DNA of 64,000 bases from Providencia rettgeri (GCA_900455085.1 UGTZ01000001.1:2014501-2078500), one strand, 5' to 3'. Positions 1-6,491 are shown, counted from the stretch's first letter. Notes: generated by a model not told the origin, from the letters alone. Numbers and translations are program-made.

Positions 1-767
1 ATTACTCTATAAATTATGAACATGTGTTGTTATCCGATGAGGTCAAATTGAACCCATCGAATAGTTCAGCCGAGCGCATTCGAACAGGTCAAAATGACCA
101 TATCGATAAGCGCAAAATGAAGCGTTCGAATAATATCAAAATGACCCCATCGAACGGGGCAAATTGCCCTGATCTTACAGAGAGTACTACAGAGAATACT
201 CAAGAGATTACAACAGAGATTAACTCTTTTTGTCCGGCTCATGCTGAGCCAGACCAAGCGCAAATTGTTTTAGAACATTTCAATAAAGTCACGAATTCAA
301 GTTATCGGGATGGGAAAACCACTATGGGCCACATCAGAGCCCGTCTATCTGAAAACTATACCTCGGATGATTTAATTCTGGTAACTGACTACATCACAGC
401 CAAGTGGCTAAATGACTCAAAAATGTGTGATTACCTGCGGCCAAAAACATTATTTAGCCCTGAAAACTGTATGGAGTACTTCGAAAAGGCTCAGAAATGG
501 AATGAGGCTGGTCGCCCTAAATGCGCCAACGGTAAATGGCTAAAGCCGGGTGAGGCGGCTATGAGTATCGACACTGTTGAACGTGACACTGTATTCACTC
601 AAATTTTCTCAACGGGCTGGAAGCCAGCTAATAGGCTCCAAGAAATTGCCAAAGAAATGGCCAGCAAAAGCGGCTTAGGTCGACTTAATGAATTTGCGGG
701 CCGTGCTGCATGGAAAGGCATTTGGCAGCAAGCAGCAGAACAAGCAGCAAAGGAGATGACAGTATGA
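1..767 (+). CDS. Phage replication protein, C-terminal part (5' end outside window)
   Basis: The reading frame is open to the window edge, so the gene starts upstream. The GTG at 24 is only the first possible start inside the window. Residues from about 80 to 160 match the conserved phage C-terminal domain found in phage replisome organisers (Phg_2220_C type). Its signature includes a GKTTMGHIRARL-like segment and a FSPENCMEYFEKA-like segment. The serine/asparagine-rich stretch before it is a linker; the DNA-binding N-terminus would lie off the window. It probably recruits host helicase to the phage origin (family knowledge). Its stop overlaps the next start as ATGA. Confidence 0.7.
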   Translation, partial: YSINYEHVLLSDEVKLNPSNSSAERIRTGQNDHIDKRKMKRSNNIKMTPSNGANCPDLTESTTENTQEITTEINSFCPAHAEPDQAQIVLEHFNKVTNSSYRDGKTTMGHIRARLSENYTSDDLILVTDYITAKWLNDSKMCDYLRPKTLFSPENCMEYFEKAQKWNEAGRPKCANGKWLKPGEAAMSIDTVERDTVFTQIFSTGWKPANRLQEIAKEMASKSGLGRLNEFAGRAAWKGIWQQAAEQAAKEMTV

Positions 768-1090
768 TTTCTTCACAGAAACGTCGGTATATCGAGTTCA
801 CAACTCACTTCAAAGGCCGACCGTTTAGTCGTGATGATTTGTTCAATGAGTTTAATATGAAAAAGCACTCTGGGGCGACAACTATCATCAAATCTCTAAT
901 CAACTATGGCTTGGTGTATCAAGGCAAAGATGGTCTTTATCACGTATCTGATGATTGTGAAAAAATGCTAAGGGATGGGAAGTTTCGTTCTCATGATACT
1001 TCAGCGAGTTCAAATGGGATTGTTGCTGAGACAGCTTTGTCCGCTTTAGTTCAACAGTTTGATGCATTATTGGCAGGGGTAAGAGCATGA
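764..1090 (+). CDS. Small winged-helix-like phage protein
   Basis: This 108-residue protein has unknown function. I chose the ATG at 764 because it overlaps the previous stop (ATGA) and follows an AGGAG Shine-Dalgarno. An upstream frame-open start at 710 lacks this. The middle (about residues 15-60) reads like a winged helix: a helix with SRDDLFNEF, then TTIIKSLINYGLVY, then a short beta wing. It sits in the replication-recombination operon, immediately before and overlapping rusA by four bases, so it is translated with it. It is probably a DNA-binding accessory factor (inference). Confidence 0.6.
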   Translation: MISSQKRRYIEFTTHFKGRPFSRDDLFNEFNMKKHSGATTIIKSLINYGLVYQGKDGLYHVSDDCEKMLRDGKFRSHDTSASSNGIVAETALSALVQQFDALLAGVRA

Positions 1091-1464
1091 GCATATTACT
1101 TGTATTGCCATTTCCACCAAGTGTTAATGCATGTTGGCGTAATGTGAATGGCAGAACGCTAATTAGCGAGAAAGGCCGTAAATTTCGTGGCAGTGCGATT
1201 GTCGCCATTTATGAGCAATTAAGGCGTAAACCGATAGCGATAACAGAGCCCGTTACAGTAAAAGTAAAAATGTACCCGCCAACAAACCACAAGCGGGACA
1301 TAGATAACTATTTAAAAGCACCATTCGACGCATTAACGCATGCCAACATTTGGAAGGATGACGGCCAAGTTAAGCGAGTTGAAATGGAGTGGTGTGAAGT
1401 AGTCAAGGGTGGGCGCTTTGAAATAACAATCAGTATGCATGAAAGCGCAAGTAAGGTTGCTTAA
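1087..1464 (+). CDS. rusA: RusA Holliday junction resolvase
   Basis: This 125-residue protein has the usual RusA length. It is a homodimeric, metal-dependent endonuclease that resolves Holliday junctions. The catalytic acidic residues are visible as D71, D73 and D91/D92 in KRDIDNYLKAPFDAL and WKDDGQV. The N-terminal LPFPPSVNACWR segment is typical of the family. The ATG overlaps the upstream stop by four bases. In lambdoid phages rusA lies in the nin region before Q, exactly as here. Confidence 0.93.
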   Translation: MSILLVLPFPPSVNACWRNVNGRTLISEKGRKFRGSAIVAIYEQLRRKPIAITEPVTVKVKMYPPTNHKRDIDNYLKAPFDALTHANIWKDDGQVKRVEMEWCEVVKGGRFEITISMHESASKVA

Positions 1465-1478
1465 ATGTGGGGAATAGA

Positions 1479-2018
1479 ATGAGTTACCAATGGATATTAA
1501 CACCAATACTGGTACCAGAAATTGGAGCCATAATATTTAAGCCTGGTGCACATATGCATACATTCAACGGCAGAATGCTACTGATGACTTTGCCACAAGA
1601 GCTAAAGCACAAAGCATCGGGCCTTATCTCTCTTTCTGATCAATACCTCAACGACATAGCGAGTGGTGAGCGGGTATCAAAACCTGTGTTAAATTTAACC
1701 GTCGAACCCGAACCACCAGCTAGCTTGATGTTAAAGCCAAAATTACAGCGCTGGATTAATGATAACTACCTGCAGTGGGTTAAATCACAGCCATGTTGTG
1801 TTTGTAACTCTATCGCGCACGATGCACATCACCTAATCGGTCATGGTCAGGGCGGAATGGGCACTAAGGCCCATGATTTGTTCACTATTCCATTATGTCG
1901 CATTCACCACAGCGAGTTGCATAAAGATCCAAATGAGTGGGAGCGCGAGCACGGAAGCCAGTTGGTTTTGTTATTTCGATTCCTAGACCGTTCTGCGTCA
2001 CTGGGTGTTTTTGGTTAA
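1479..2018 (+). CDS. DUF968 family protein (HNH-like, nin region)
   Basis: This 179-residue protein matches the DUF968 family of lambdoid nin regions. The C-terminal half carries CCVC, then DAHHLIGHGQGGMGTKAHD, then PLCRIHHSELHK, an HNH/zinc-type nuclease arrangement. The short C-terminal helix ends in a LFRFLDRSASLG motif. ATG at 1479 is preferred over the GTG at 1467 because GGGG lies at proper distance upstream. It lies between rusA and Q, the canonical place. Family members are thought to be recombination nucleases, but the reaction is not established. Confidence 0.8.
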   Translation: MSYQWILTPILVPEIGAIIFKPGAHMHTFNGRMLLMTLPQELKHKASGLISLSDQYLNDIASGERVSKPVLNLTVEPEPPASLMLKPKLQRWINDNYLQWVKSQPCCVCNSIAHDAHHLIGHGQGGMGTKAHDLFTIPLCRIHHSELHKDPNEWEREHGSQLVLLFRFLDRSASLGVFG

Positions 2019-2049
2019 TGCGTTATGCGGAACGCAGGAGACTTTTTGC

Positions 2050-2487
2050 ATGAGAGATATTCAGTTAGTTTTACAAAAATGGGCTGGTTGGGCGAGTGAT
2101 AATCCGGGGGTTGATTATTCTCATATTGCAGCAGGTTTTAAAGGTTTAATCGTAAATAAAGAGCCGTCAAGGGAATCATGCAGCGATGACGATGGAATAA
2201 CCATCGACAGTGTTATAGCTAAGCTGAGACAAGTTCGAAAAGAAGAAGAATTAAATTTGATAGTATTGCATTACCTTTACGGTGTATCTAAGCGCAGTAT
2301 TGCCAAGGAATGGAAAATGAGCGAAGGGCGAATTCGGCAAATGATGCAAGTCGCTGAGGGCTTTGTTGATGGCTGTCTGGCTATGTTGGGTGTAGCCCTA
2401 GAAATGGATTCTGATGTTATTAATAAAGTAAAAGTGATAGATAGTAAAAAAGTATTAGTGCGCTACGCAAATTCGATGCTATTGTGA
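2050..2487 (+). CDS. Antitermination protein Q
   Basis: This is a 145-residue Q protein of the phage 82/P22-like antiterminator type. The N-terminus MRDIQLVLQKWAGWA and the following YSHIAAGFKGLI are diagnostic, as is the CSDDDG segment. A helix-turn-helix is visible near residues 90-115 (VSKRSIAKEWKMSEGRIRQMM). Q loads on RNA polymerase at the late promoter and lets it read through terminators into lysis and head genes. The start at 2050 follows an AGGAG; the longer reading from 2005 overlaps the upstream gene without a ribosome site. A terminator follows at 2527, as expected for a Q-dependent late leader. Confidence 0.88.
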   Translation: MRDIQLVLQKWAGWASDNPGVDYSHIAAGFKGLIVNKEPSRESCSDDDGITIDSVIAKLRQVRKEEELNLIVLHYLYGVSKRSIAKEWKMSEGRIRQMMQVAEGFVDGCLAMLGVALEMDSDVINKVKVIDSKKVLVRYANSMLL

Positions 2488-2526
2488 TAAGAGTAAATAC
2501 GTTGTAATCGAACTTATAGAATGAAA

Positions 2527-2548
2527 CCTCGCAATGCGGGGTTTTTTT
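2527..2548 (+). terminator. Rho-independent terminator after Q
   Basis: CCTCGC pairs with GCGGGG (one wobble) around a three-base loop and is followed by seven T. It sits 40 bases after the Q stop and may be one of the terminators that Q overrides. Confidence 0.75.
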
Positions 2549-2557
2549 TATGTCTGA

Positions 2558-2610
2558 AACAAACATAAGACTTGCTGTTATGATTGGTCAGAGTTACATG
2601 TGTAGTTATA
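2558..2610. repeat. 53-bp dispersed repeat, copy 1
   Basis: This segment matches 38407-38459 at 44 of 53 positions without gaps, and all nine differences are transitions. Both copies begin just behind a terminator T-run and lie upstream of a stress gene (a cold-shock gene here, a ygiW-like gene there). The function is unknown. Confidence 0.7.
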
Positions 2611-2840
2611 AAGTAAGCTAGAAAATAAAATTTGCTATCGCTTAGGATGTGTGGCTTAATGGATTCATCGGTTTGGAAGTACAGGCCTATTTATGCTAGT
2701 CAGTTTAAAGTTGTTCACCATTTAGCGTTATCTAAGATACCTCTTAATTGCGAATTCCTTCTAATTAATTCCCATAAGTAAAAATAAAAAACAAACCTTA
2801 CCTATGCCTTATGGCAAACTTAAAAATTAAAGGAAATTCT

Positions 2841-3053
2841 ATGTCTAATTCAATGATTGGTTTAGTAAAATGGTTTAACGAATCTAAAGGTTTTGGTTTT
2901 ATCTCTCCTGAAGACGGAAGCAAAGATGTTTTTGTGCATTTTTCAGCTATCCAAAGTGATGATTTTAAAACTTTATATGATGGGCAAAAAGTAAGCTTCT
3001 CATTAGAGACTGGCGCAAAAGGCCCAGCAGCAGCTAACGTAGTGGCGCTTTAA
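2841..3053 (+). CDS. CspA-family cold-shock protein
   Basis: This 70-residue single-domain cold-shock protein has both nucleic-acid-binding motifs: RNP1 KGFGFI near residue 16 and RNP2 VFVHF near residue 30. It binds single-stranded RNA/DNA as an RNA chaperone. ATG at 2841 follows AAAGGA at good spacing and gives the canonical length; the in-frame ATG at 2811 would add ten unusual residues. Carriage in the prophage between Q and lysis resembles cspI in the Qin prophage of E. coli. The next small ORF starts four bases after the stop. Confidence 0.93.
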   Translation: MSNSMIGLVKWFNESKGFGFISPEDGSKDVFVHFSAIQSDDFKTLYDGQKVSFSLETGAKGPAAANVVAL

Positions 3054-3057
3054 AAAC

Positions 3058-3201
3058 ATTATAAAAATTCGCTTCTATTACAAGTGCCCATGTTGTAACG
3101 GATCCCAGTATCGGACATCGCAGTTTGATATTTCGGTTAGCAATCCACATGGCGCCACATGTATATTTTGTAAAAATATAATGAATGCTCGCGCTATCTA
3201 G
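3058..3201 (+). CDS. YmcF/YnfQ-like small zinc-finger protein with apparent ATT start
   Basis: An open frame directly after the cold-shock gene encodes 47 residues with a CPCC motif near residue 10 and CIFC near residue 35, a four-cysteine zinc-ribbon pattern. The NGSQYRTSQFD and NPHGATCIFCK segments match what I recall of E. coli YmcF/YnfQ, which also lie next to cold-shock genes and are reported to start at a non-AUG codon. No ATG, GTG or TTG precedes the motif; the in-frame candidates are ATT at 3058 or 3067. No good Shine-Dalgarno is seen, so coupling to the upstream stop (3051-3053) is likely. It is too short and too unusual at the start for routine gene finding. Confidence 0.7.
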   Translation: MIKIRFYYKCPCCNGSQYRTSQFDISVSNPHGATCIFCKNIMNARAI

Positions 3202-3210
3202 TATTTTAAA

Positions 3211-3230
3211 CCTCGCAATGTCGAGGTTTT
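3211..3230 (+). terminator. Terminator after cold-shock operon
   Basis: CCTCG pairs with CGAGG around a six-base loop, followed by TTTT. It closes the cold-shock plus zinc-finger unit ten bases after the latter's stop. Confidence 0.7.
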
Positions 3231-3330
3231 ATTATATATAAGGGTGTATTTTTTTAACGTTTCGTATTTGCAACATTTTATTTGAAAAGTAGATGCAGAT
3301 TTTTAAGAGAAACACCCCAAGGAGTAAACT

Positions 3331-3438
3331 ATGAATTGGCTTGTTATTTACGACCGAATAATTAGTTATACCCAGAATATTATGTTTATAGCTATTATGT
3401 CCTTAATGGCTTTTGCAATACTAAACTGGCTTAAATAA
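3331..3438 (+). CDS. Small single-span membrane protein (35 aa)
   Basis: The ATG at 3331 follows a strong AAGGAG at seven bases. The product is 35 residues with one hydrophobic span in its second half (IMFIAIMSLMAFAILNWL). It ends ten bases before the tRNA-like gene. I do not recognise the family. The ribosome site and clean hydrophobic profile make it credible despite its size. Confidence 0.5.
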   Translation: MNWLVIYDRIISYTQNIMFIAIMSLMAFAILNWLK

Positions 3439-3445
3439 GCCTTCT

Positions 3446-3523
3446 CCGCCATTAACTCAACTGGAAGAGTATTTAGCCTTATTAAGGCTAAGAGTCGAGG
3501 TTCGATGCCTCGATGGCGGACCA
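3446..3523 (+). tRNA. Phage-encoded tRNA-like gene, anticodon apparently ATT
   Basis: A cloverleaf can be drawn by hand. The acceptor CCGCCAT/ATGGCGG pairs at seven of seven and is followed by discriminator A and an encoded CCA. The D stem is ACTC/GAGT with GG in the loop. The anticodon stem is TAGCC/GGCTA around loop TTATTAA. The variable loop has five bases. The T stem is CGAGG/CCTCG with a TTCGATG loop. The anticodon read from the loop is ATT (Asn AAU), which is unusual. There are three bases instead of one between D and anticodon stems, giving 78 nt. The gene may be divergent or partly decayed. tRNA genes between Q and lysis genes are known in Stx phages. Confidence 0.65.
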
Positions 3524-3567
3524 CTCCACTAACTATGTTTAAAGGTTAAGATCATGAGGGGGGGGGG

Positions 3568-3978
3568 ATGTCTGGATTGAGTCAATCAAAGCTAATTAGT
3601 AGAGTATTGCAATGGATTAGTAGCGCTGCATTGCTTCTACTTGCAGTTATATTAATTATCTTTTTAATCAAAGAAACTATAGTATTGGCCGCACTTTTAT
3701 TTGCGGTTAGCAATTCAACTTCAATTTACTCCCTAATTGATGGTCTTATCATTTATTTTTTATATTTTGAATTTATTGCATTGATTATCAAGTATTTTCA
3801 GTCTGATTATCATTTTCCATTACAATATTTTATCTATATTGCGATCACTGCGGTAATTCGGCTTATTGTTGTTGAGCACAACAGTCCTCAGTTGTTTATC
3901 ATATATTCGGTCACCATACTGATATTAGTTATCGCATTATACTTTGCAAACTCCGAAAGATTAAAGCCGAATGAATAA
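3568..3978 (+). CDS. psiE: PsiE family phosphate-starvation-inducible membrane protein
   Basis: This 136-residue protein is the same length as E. coli PsiE and shares its layout. It has four hydrophobic spans and strongly conserved central segments: FLIKET near residue 32, IIYFLYFEFIALIIKYFQSDYHFP in the middle (spans 2-3), and AITAVIRLIVVEH before span 4. The biochemical function is unknown; E. coli psiE is controlled by PhoB and cAMP-CRP. Here it is a prophage accessory gene between the tRNA and lysis genes. A run of ten G immediately precedes the ATG and serves as ribosome site; its length may affect expression or be misread. Confidence 0.9.
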   Translation: MSGLSQSKLISRVLQWISSAALLLLAVILIIFLIKETIVLAALLFAVSNSTSIYSLIDGLIIYFLYFEFIALIIKYFQSDYHFPLQYFIYIAITAVIRLIVVEHNSPQLFIIYSVTILILVIALYFANSERLKPNE

Positions 3979-4068
3979 GAATACCTTTTAGCAAGTGCCT
4001 TTATAATGACAACTCTATTTGCCAGCTTCTATCTTTCACATAGCGGCATTAAAGCGAGTAGGGTTTTC

Positions 4069-4188
4069 ATTGTGGAGAATGCCAAGGCTGATTGGCTAAC
4101 TCGCATGAGTTATCTGTACTTATCAGGATAGAAGCACACACGCCATGGGAACCTGAACGCATACACTCTCAGCGTATGCCTCCACAAT
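4069..4188 (+). ncRNA. Candidate structured RNA with relative at 47.2 kb
   Basis: No ORF fits here, but four perfect helices nest without conflict. P1 is ATTGTGGAG 4069-4077 with CTCCACAAT 4180-4188. P2 is GCCAA/TTGGC at 4081-4085/4092-4096. P3 is TAACTC/GAGTTA at 4097-4102/4107-4112. P4 is GCATAC/GTATGC at 4159-4164/4174-4179. Between P3 and P4 lies a segment identical over 19 bases to 47246-47264. In addition GCTTCTATC (4025-4033) is fully complementary to GATAGAAGC (4127-4135), an alternative pairing. Strand is not determined by the sequence; plus is assumed from neighbouring genes. I do not recognise an Rfam family. Confidence 0.5.
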
Positions 4189-4291
4189 ACTTCTAATGTT
4201 ATTAACGTTTAGATTTAGTTTAGTTACTTAACTGAACTTACAAGCCTCGACAGGTCTAAAACCTAACATAAATATGATTATGAGGTATGAC

Positions 4292-4465
4292 ATGAGGCCG
4301 TTTATATTAGTTTTTGCGGTAATACTTTCTGCTTGCACATCTTCTGGACAGGATATCAGCAAGGAAAAACCTAAAGATGATCCCTATGCTGAGAGTACGT
4401 TAAACAGCATTAAAGCTAGCCAGAAAGTGCAAATAGACCGACAAATATATAAAAGAGGTTATTAA
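4292..4465 (+). CDS. Small phage lipoprotein
   Basis: This 57-residue protein has a short signal peptide ending in a lipobox (VILSAC), so it should be lipidated at that cysteine and held in a membrane. The mature part is about 43 residues, hydrophilic and lysine-rich. ATG 4292 is chosen because GAGG lies seven bases before it and the lipobox is then correctly spaced; in-frame ATGs at 4274 and 4280 are less suitable. It may act in exclusion or envelope modification (inference). The function is unknown. Confidence 0.65.
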   Translation: MRPFILVFAVILSACTSSGQDISKEKPKDDPYAESTLNSIKASQKVQIDRQIYKRGY

Positions 4466-4532
4466 TTCAGTAGTTGATAATTACTCAAGGGCTGCGCATT
4501 GCGTGGCCTTTTTCTATTTAAGAGAGGTAGTT

Positions 4533-4802
4533 ATGAAATTTGAAGACTTACCCGCTGATATTCAATTGGTTGCTGCTAATTGTTTATCTCGATTAATTAT
4601 GGATAGATCTCATATGGAAAAAGAGCCAATGGAGAGATTGGCTCGGGATGTTAAGAATGCCTTTATTGAGTTGTTCGGCTCTGAGTCAGAATCAATTGAC
4701 CATACTAAATCTACTCAAGTTGTCTGCCGCGTTAAAGATAAGGGCGGTTCGCTTGAAGTGTGCTCAGATGGGATTAGTCGTTTTCATTCAATAGCTTTGT
4801 GA
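4533..4802 (+). CDS. Hypothetical phage protein (89 aa)
   Basis: ATG 4533 follows GAGAGGTAG. The protein is acidic and helical in its first 55 residues (LPADIQLVAANCLSRLIM, then ARDVKNAFIELF) with a short beta-like tail. I do not recognise it. It converges with the minus-strand HEPN-like gene whose stop is six bases away. A GC-rich imperfect hairpin with T5 lies at about 4489-4514, just upstream, and probably ends transcription from the lipoprotein gene. Confidence 0.6.
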   Translation: MKFEDLPADIQLVAANCLSRLIMDRSHMEKEPMERLARDVKNAFIELFGSESESIDHTKSTQVVCRVKDKGGSLEVCSDGISRFHSIAL

Positions 4803-4807
4803 CCGTC

Positions 4808-5368
4808 TTATTCTAACTCTAGCGCTTCTATTCCAAGATAGAATGCAAGCCTAGACATTAAAAATGCAAAACAGATGAATAGTTTCACCCTGTTTGGTGT
4901 ATTCTTATCGTTAATTGAATACTCATTAACAGCCAATCCATCCTGGTCTCTTACAAGCAAGGGGGCGTCTATGTTCCATTTATCTGACTGGTTTTCCAAT
5001 TGAAACCCTTTTAATAAATTAACGAGTTTATTTATTGATTCGTCAGAAACTAAATTATGCCCACTTCCATGTGCTAAATTATTTCTTAGTGAGTTAATCA
5101 TTTTAAGGCTGCTATATAATTCATCTGGAACACCTAAATTTCGAGCTAACTTAAATTTATCGCTGCAATTAATTCTTACTGAATAATTACCTTCTCCGAA
5201 GAAATTATCGGCATCACAAGCTGCGCAAATCCAAGCTTCAGCCAGTTGTTCACTTAATAAGTGAACGCGCAAAACCGCACCAATATCATCTTCTGTTCGA
5301 ATGGCTTGCATCAATAGTTTATTGACGCCAATTTCATTAACTTTGTCTATAAATATCTGCTTGTTCAT
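4808..5368 (-). CDS. HEPN-like accessory (moron) protein
   Basis: This 186-residue all-helical soluble protein is transcribed against the late phage genes. A Rx4H motif, SLRNNLAHG with R95 and H100, matches the HEPN ribonuclease signature. The preceding segment with a DELYSSLKMINSLRNNL helix is typical of HEPN proteins that accompany defence or toxin modules. No partner antitoxin is evident; the next gene (5390) is divergent, with 21 bases between starts. The gene has its own ribosome site AAGGAA. It could be expressed in the lysogen, for example as superinfection defence (inference). Other uncharacterised phage families also contain RNxxxH by chance. Confidence 0.55.
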   Translation of the reverse strand: MNKQIFIDKVNEIGVNKLLMQAIRTEDDIGAVLRVHLLSEQLAEAWICAACDADNFFGEGNYSVRINCSDKFKLARNLGVPDELYSSLKMINSLRNNLAHGSGHNLVSDESINKLVNLLKGFQLENQSDKWNIDAPLLVRDQDGLAVNEYSINDKNTPNRVKLFICFAFLMSRLAFYLGIEALELE

Positions 5369-5389
5369 ATCAGTTCCTTAGGAGGAAGC

Positions 5390-5599
5390 GTGGACCTTAA
5401 AAATATTATGATGATTAATATATCAGACACGGGCGTTTCGTTAACCTTTAATGGTGGAATGGCGAGCTATGATAAAAATGGGCATCTTGAAGGCTCCATA
5501 GGTAAACAATCTGTTATTCCAACTCATGTAAGCTTTGTTGATTCTCGCTCTAATCCACAAAACTCAAATCAATCTACTAAAACAACAAATAAAATCTAG
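5390..5599 (+). CDS. Hypothetical phage protein (69 aa)
   Basis: It starts at GTG 5390 preceded by a perfect AGGAGG at six bases. The product is small, beta-rich in the first half and Ser/Asn/Thr-rich at the end. It is not recognised. It shares a 21-base intergenic region with the divergent HEPN-like gene, and lies just upstream of the holin. Confidence 0.6.
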   Translation: MDLKNIMMINISDTGVSLTFNGGMASYDKNGHLEGSIGKQSVIPTHVSFVDSRSNPQNSNQSTKTTNKI

Positions 5600-5658
5600 C
5601 TGCTATTGCTGGTGGCTTTCTATTAACTAAATTTCGGGCACTCCGTAGGGGGTGGTAT

Positions 5659-5883
5659 ATGCGTATGGACAAATTAACAACTGGCGCCTCCTATGCTGCC
5701 TCTACGGGTTCAACATTCTATTGGCTAAAACAATTGTTAGATGGTTTCTCATCTGAGCAGTGGGCAGCAATTGGGGTGTTGGGAAGCCTACTTTTAGGTG
5801 TGGCTACATTTTTGACAAATTTATATTTCAAACGAAAAGAAGATAAGCGCAAGGAGGCGGCTCATGCCAAAGATACCAAATAA
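5659..5883 (+). CDS. Class II holin of phage 21 type (pinholin)
   Basis: This 74-residue protein closely resembles phage 21 S: an MDKLTTGASY start, a first span around SSTFYWLKQLLDGF, a second span QWAAIGVLGSLLLGVATFLTNLYF, then a charged tail KRKEDKRK. It makes small pores that depolarise the inner membrane, which releases the SAR endolysin. Two ATGs, 5659 and 5665, differ by Met-Arg. This recalls the holin/antiholin dual start of S21, where the extra positive charge delays triggering. It overlaps the endolysin gene by 20 bases. Confidence 0.92.
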   Translation: MRMDKLTTGASYAASTGSTFYWLKQLLDGFSSEQWAAIGVLGSLLLGVATFLTNLYFKRKEDKRKEAAHAKDTK

Positions 5884-6433
5884 AATAAAAATGGCCGCTG
5901 CAGCTGGTGGGCTGATGACCTTAACTGTTGCGATGATTGCAGAGTTTGAAGGGTATGAGTCCAAGCCTTACCGTGATGTAGTGGGAGTTCTTACCGTATG
6001 TTATGGGCACACGGGCCCCGACATTATCCCCACAAAAACCTACACAAAAGCCGAGTGTGATGCGCTGTTAGAAAAAGACTTGGCAATTGTCGCTAAAGCA
6101 GTGAACCCCTTAATTAAGGTCAATATCCCTGATTACACAAGGGCTGCACTTTACTCTTTCACTTATAACGTAGGGGTAGGGGCTTTTTCGCGTTCTACGT
6201 TACTTAAAAAGCTTAACGCTGGTGATCAAGCTGGCGCATGTAATGAACTTAAACGCTGGATATATGCTGGAGGCGTCAAATGGAAAGGGTTAATGACAAG
6301 ACGAGAAGTAGAAAAAGCCGTATGCCTTGGCGAGTTCGCTTATGCATATCCGCTTTCATTATCGGATTCCCTATCTACTTGGCAACTGGCGTATATGTAC
6401 TCAGAGACGATACCTGTGGTACTGACAAAATAA
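5864..6433 (+). CDS. SAR endolysin (lysozyme, R21/P22 gp19 type)
   Basis: The N-terminus (residues 9-27) is a weakly hydrophobic, Ala/Gly-rich signal-arrest-release segment. The muramidase catalytic triad E29-x8-D38-x5-T44 is present, followed by CYGHTG. It cleaves peptidoglycan after the pinholin collapses the membrane potential. At 189 residues it is longer than the usual 165 or so. The last 25 residues after CLGEF are unlike the family and overlap by 112 bases an ORF in another frame with a convincing membrane span. Either a true overlap or a one-base reading error near 6325 would explain this. Confidence 0.9.
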   Translation: MPKIPNKIKMAAAAGGLMTLTVAMIAEFEGYESKPYRDVVGVLTVCYGHTGPDIIPTKTYTKAECDALLEKDLAIVAKAVNPLIKVNIPDYTRAALYSFTYNVGVGAFSRSTLLKKLNAGDQAGACNELKRWIYAGGVKWKGLMTRREVEKAVCLGEFAYAYPLSLSDSLSTWQLAYMYSETIPVVLTK

Positions 6434-6483
6434 GCTTAGAAAAGCGGTGCCAAAAAGCTATCGACCACTATAAGGGCAGGTAG
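6322..6483 (+). CDS. Small membrane protein overlapping the endolysin
   Basis: A 53-residue frame begins at ATG 6322 (earlier in-frame start 6280). It has one clear membrane span (LCISAFIIGFPIYLATGVYVL) and a charged, cysteine-containing C-terminus. It continues past the endolysin stop and ends nine bases before Rz. The preserved span argues that it is real. Position between endolysin and Rz suggests a lysis accessory role (inference). Confidence 0.5.
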   Translation: MPWRVRLCISAFIIGFPIYLATGVYVLRDDTCGTDKISLEKRCQKAIDHYKGR

Positions 6484-6491
6484 GTGAACTT

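Larger units (their letters stand above)
2488..2840. other. Non-coding stretch between Q and the cold-shock gene
   Basis: Apart from the terminator at 2527 and the 53-bp repeat at 2558, I see no gene. The last 200 bases are probably the promoter and long 5' leader typical of cold-shock mRNAs (family knowledge). I cannot place the promoter with confidence. Confidence 0.5.
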
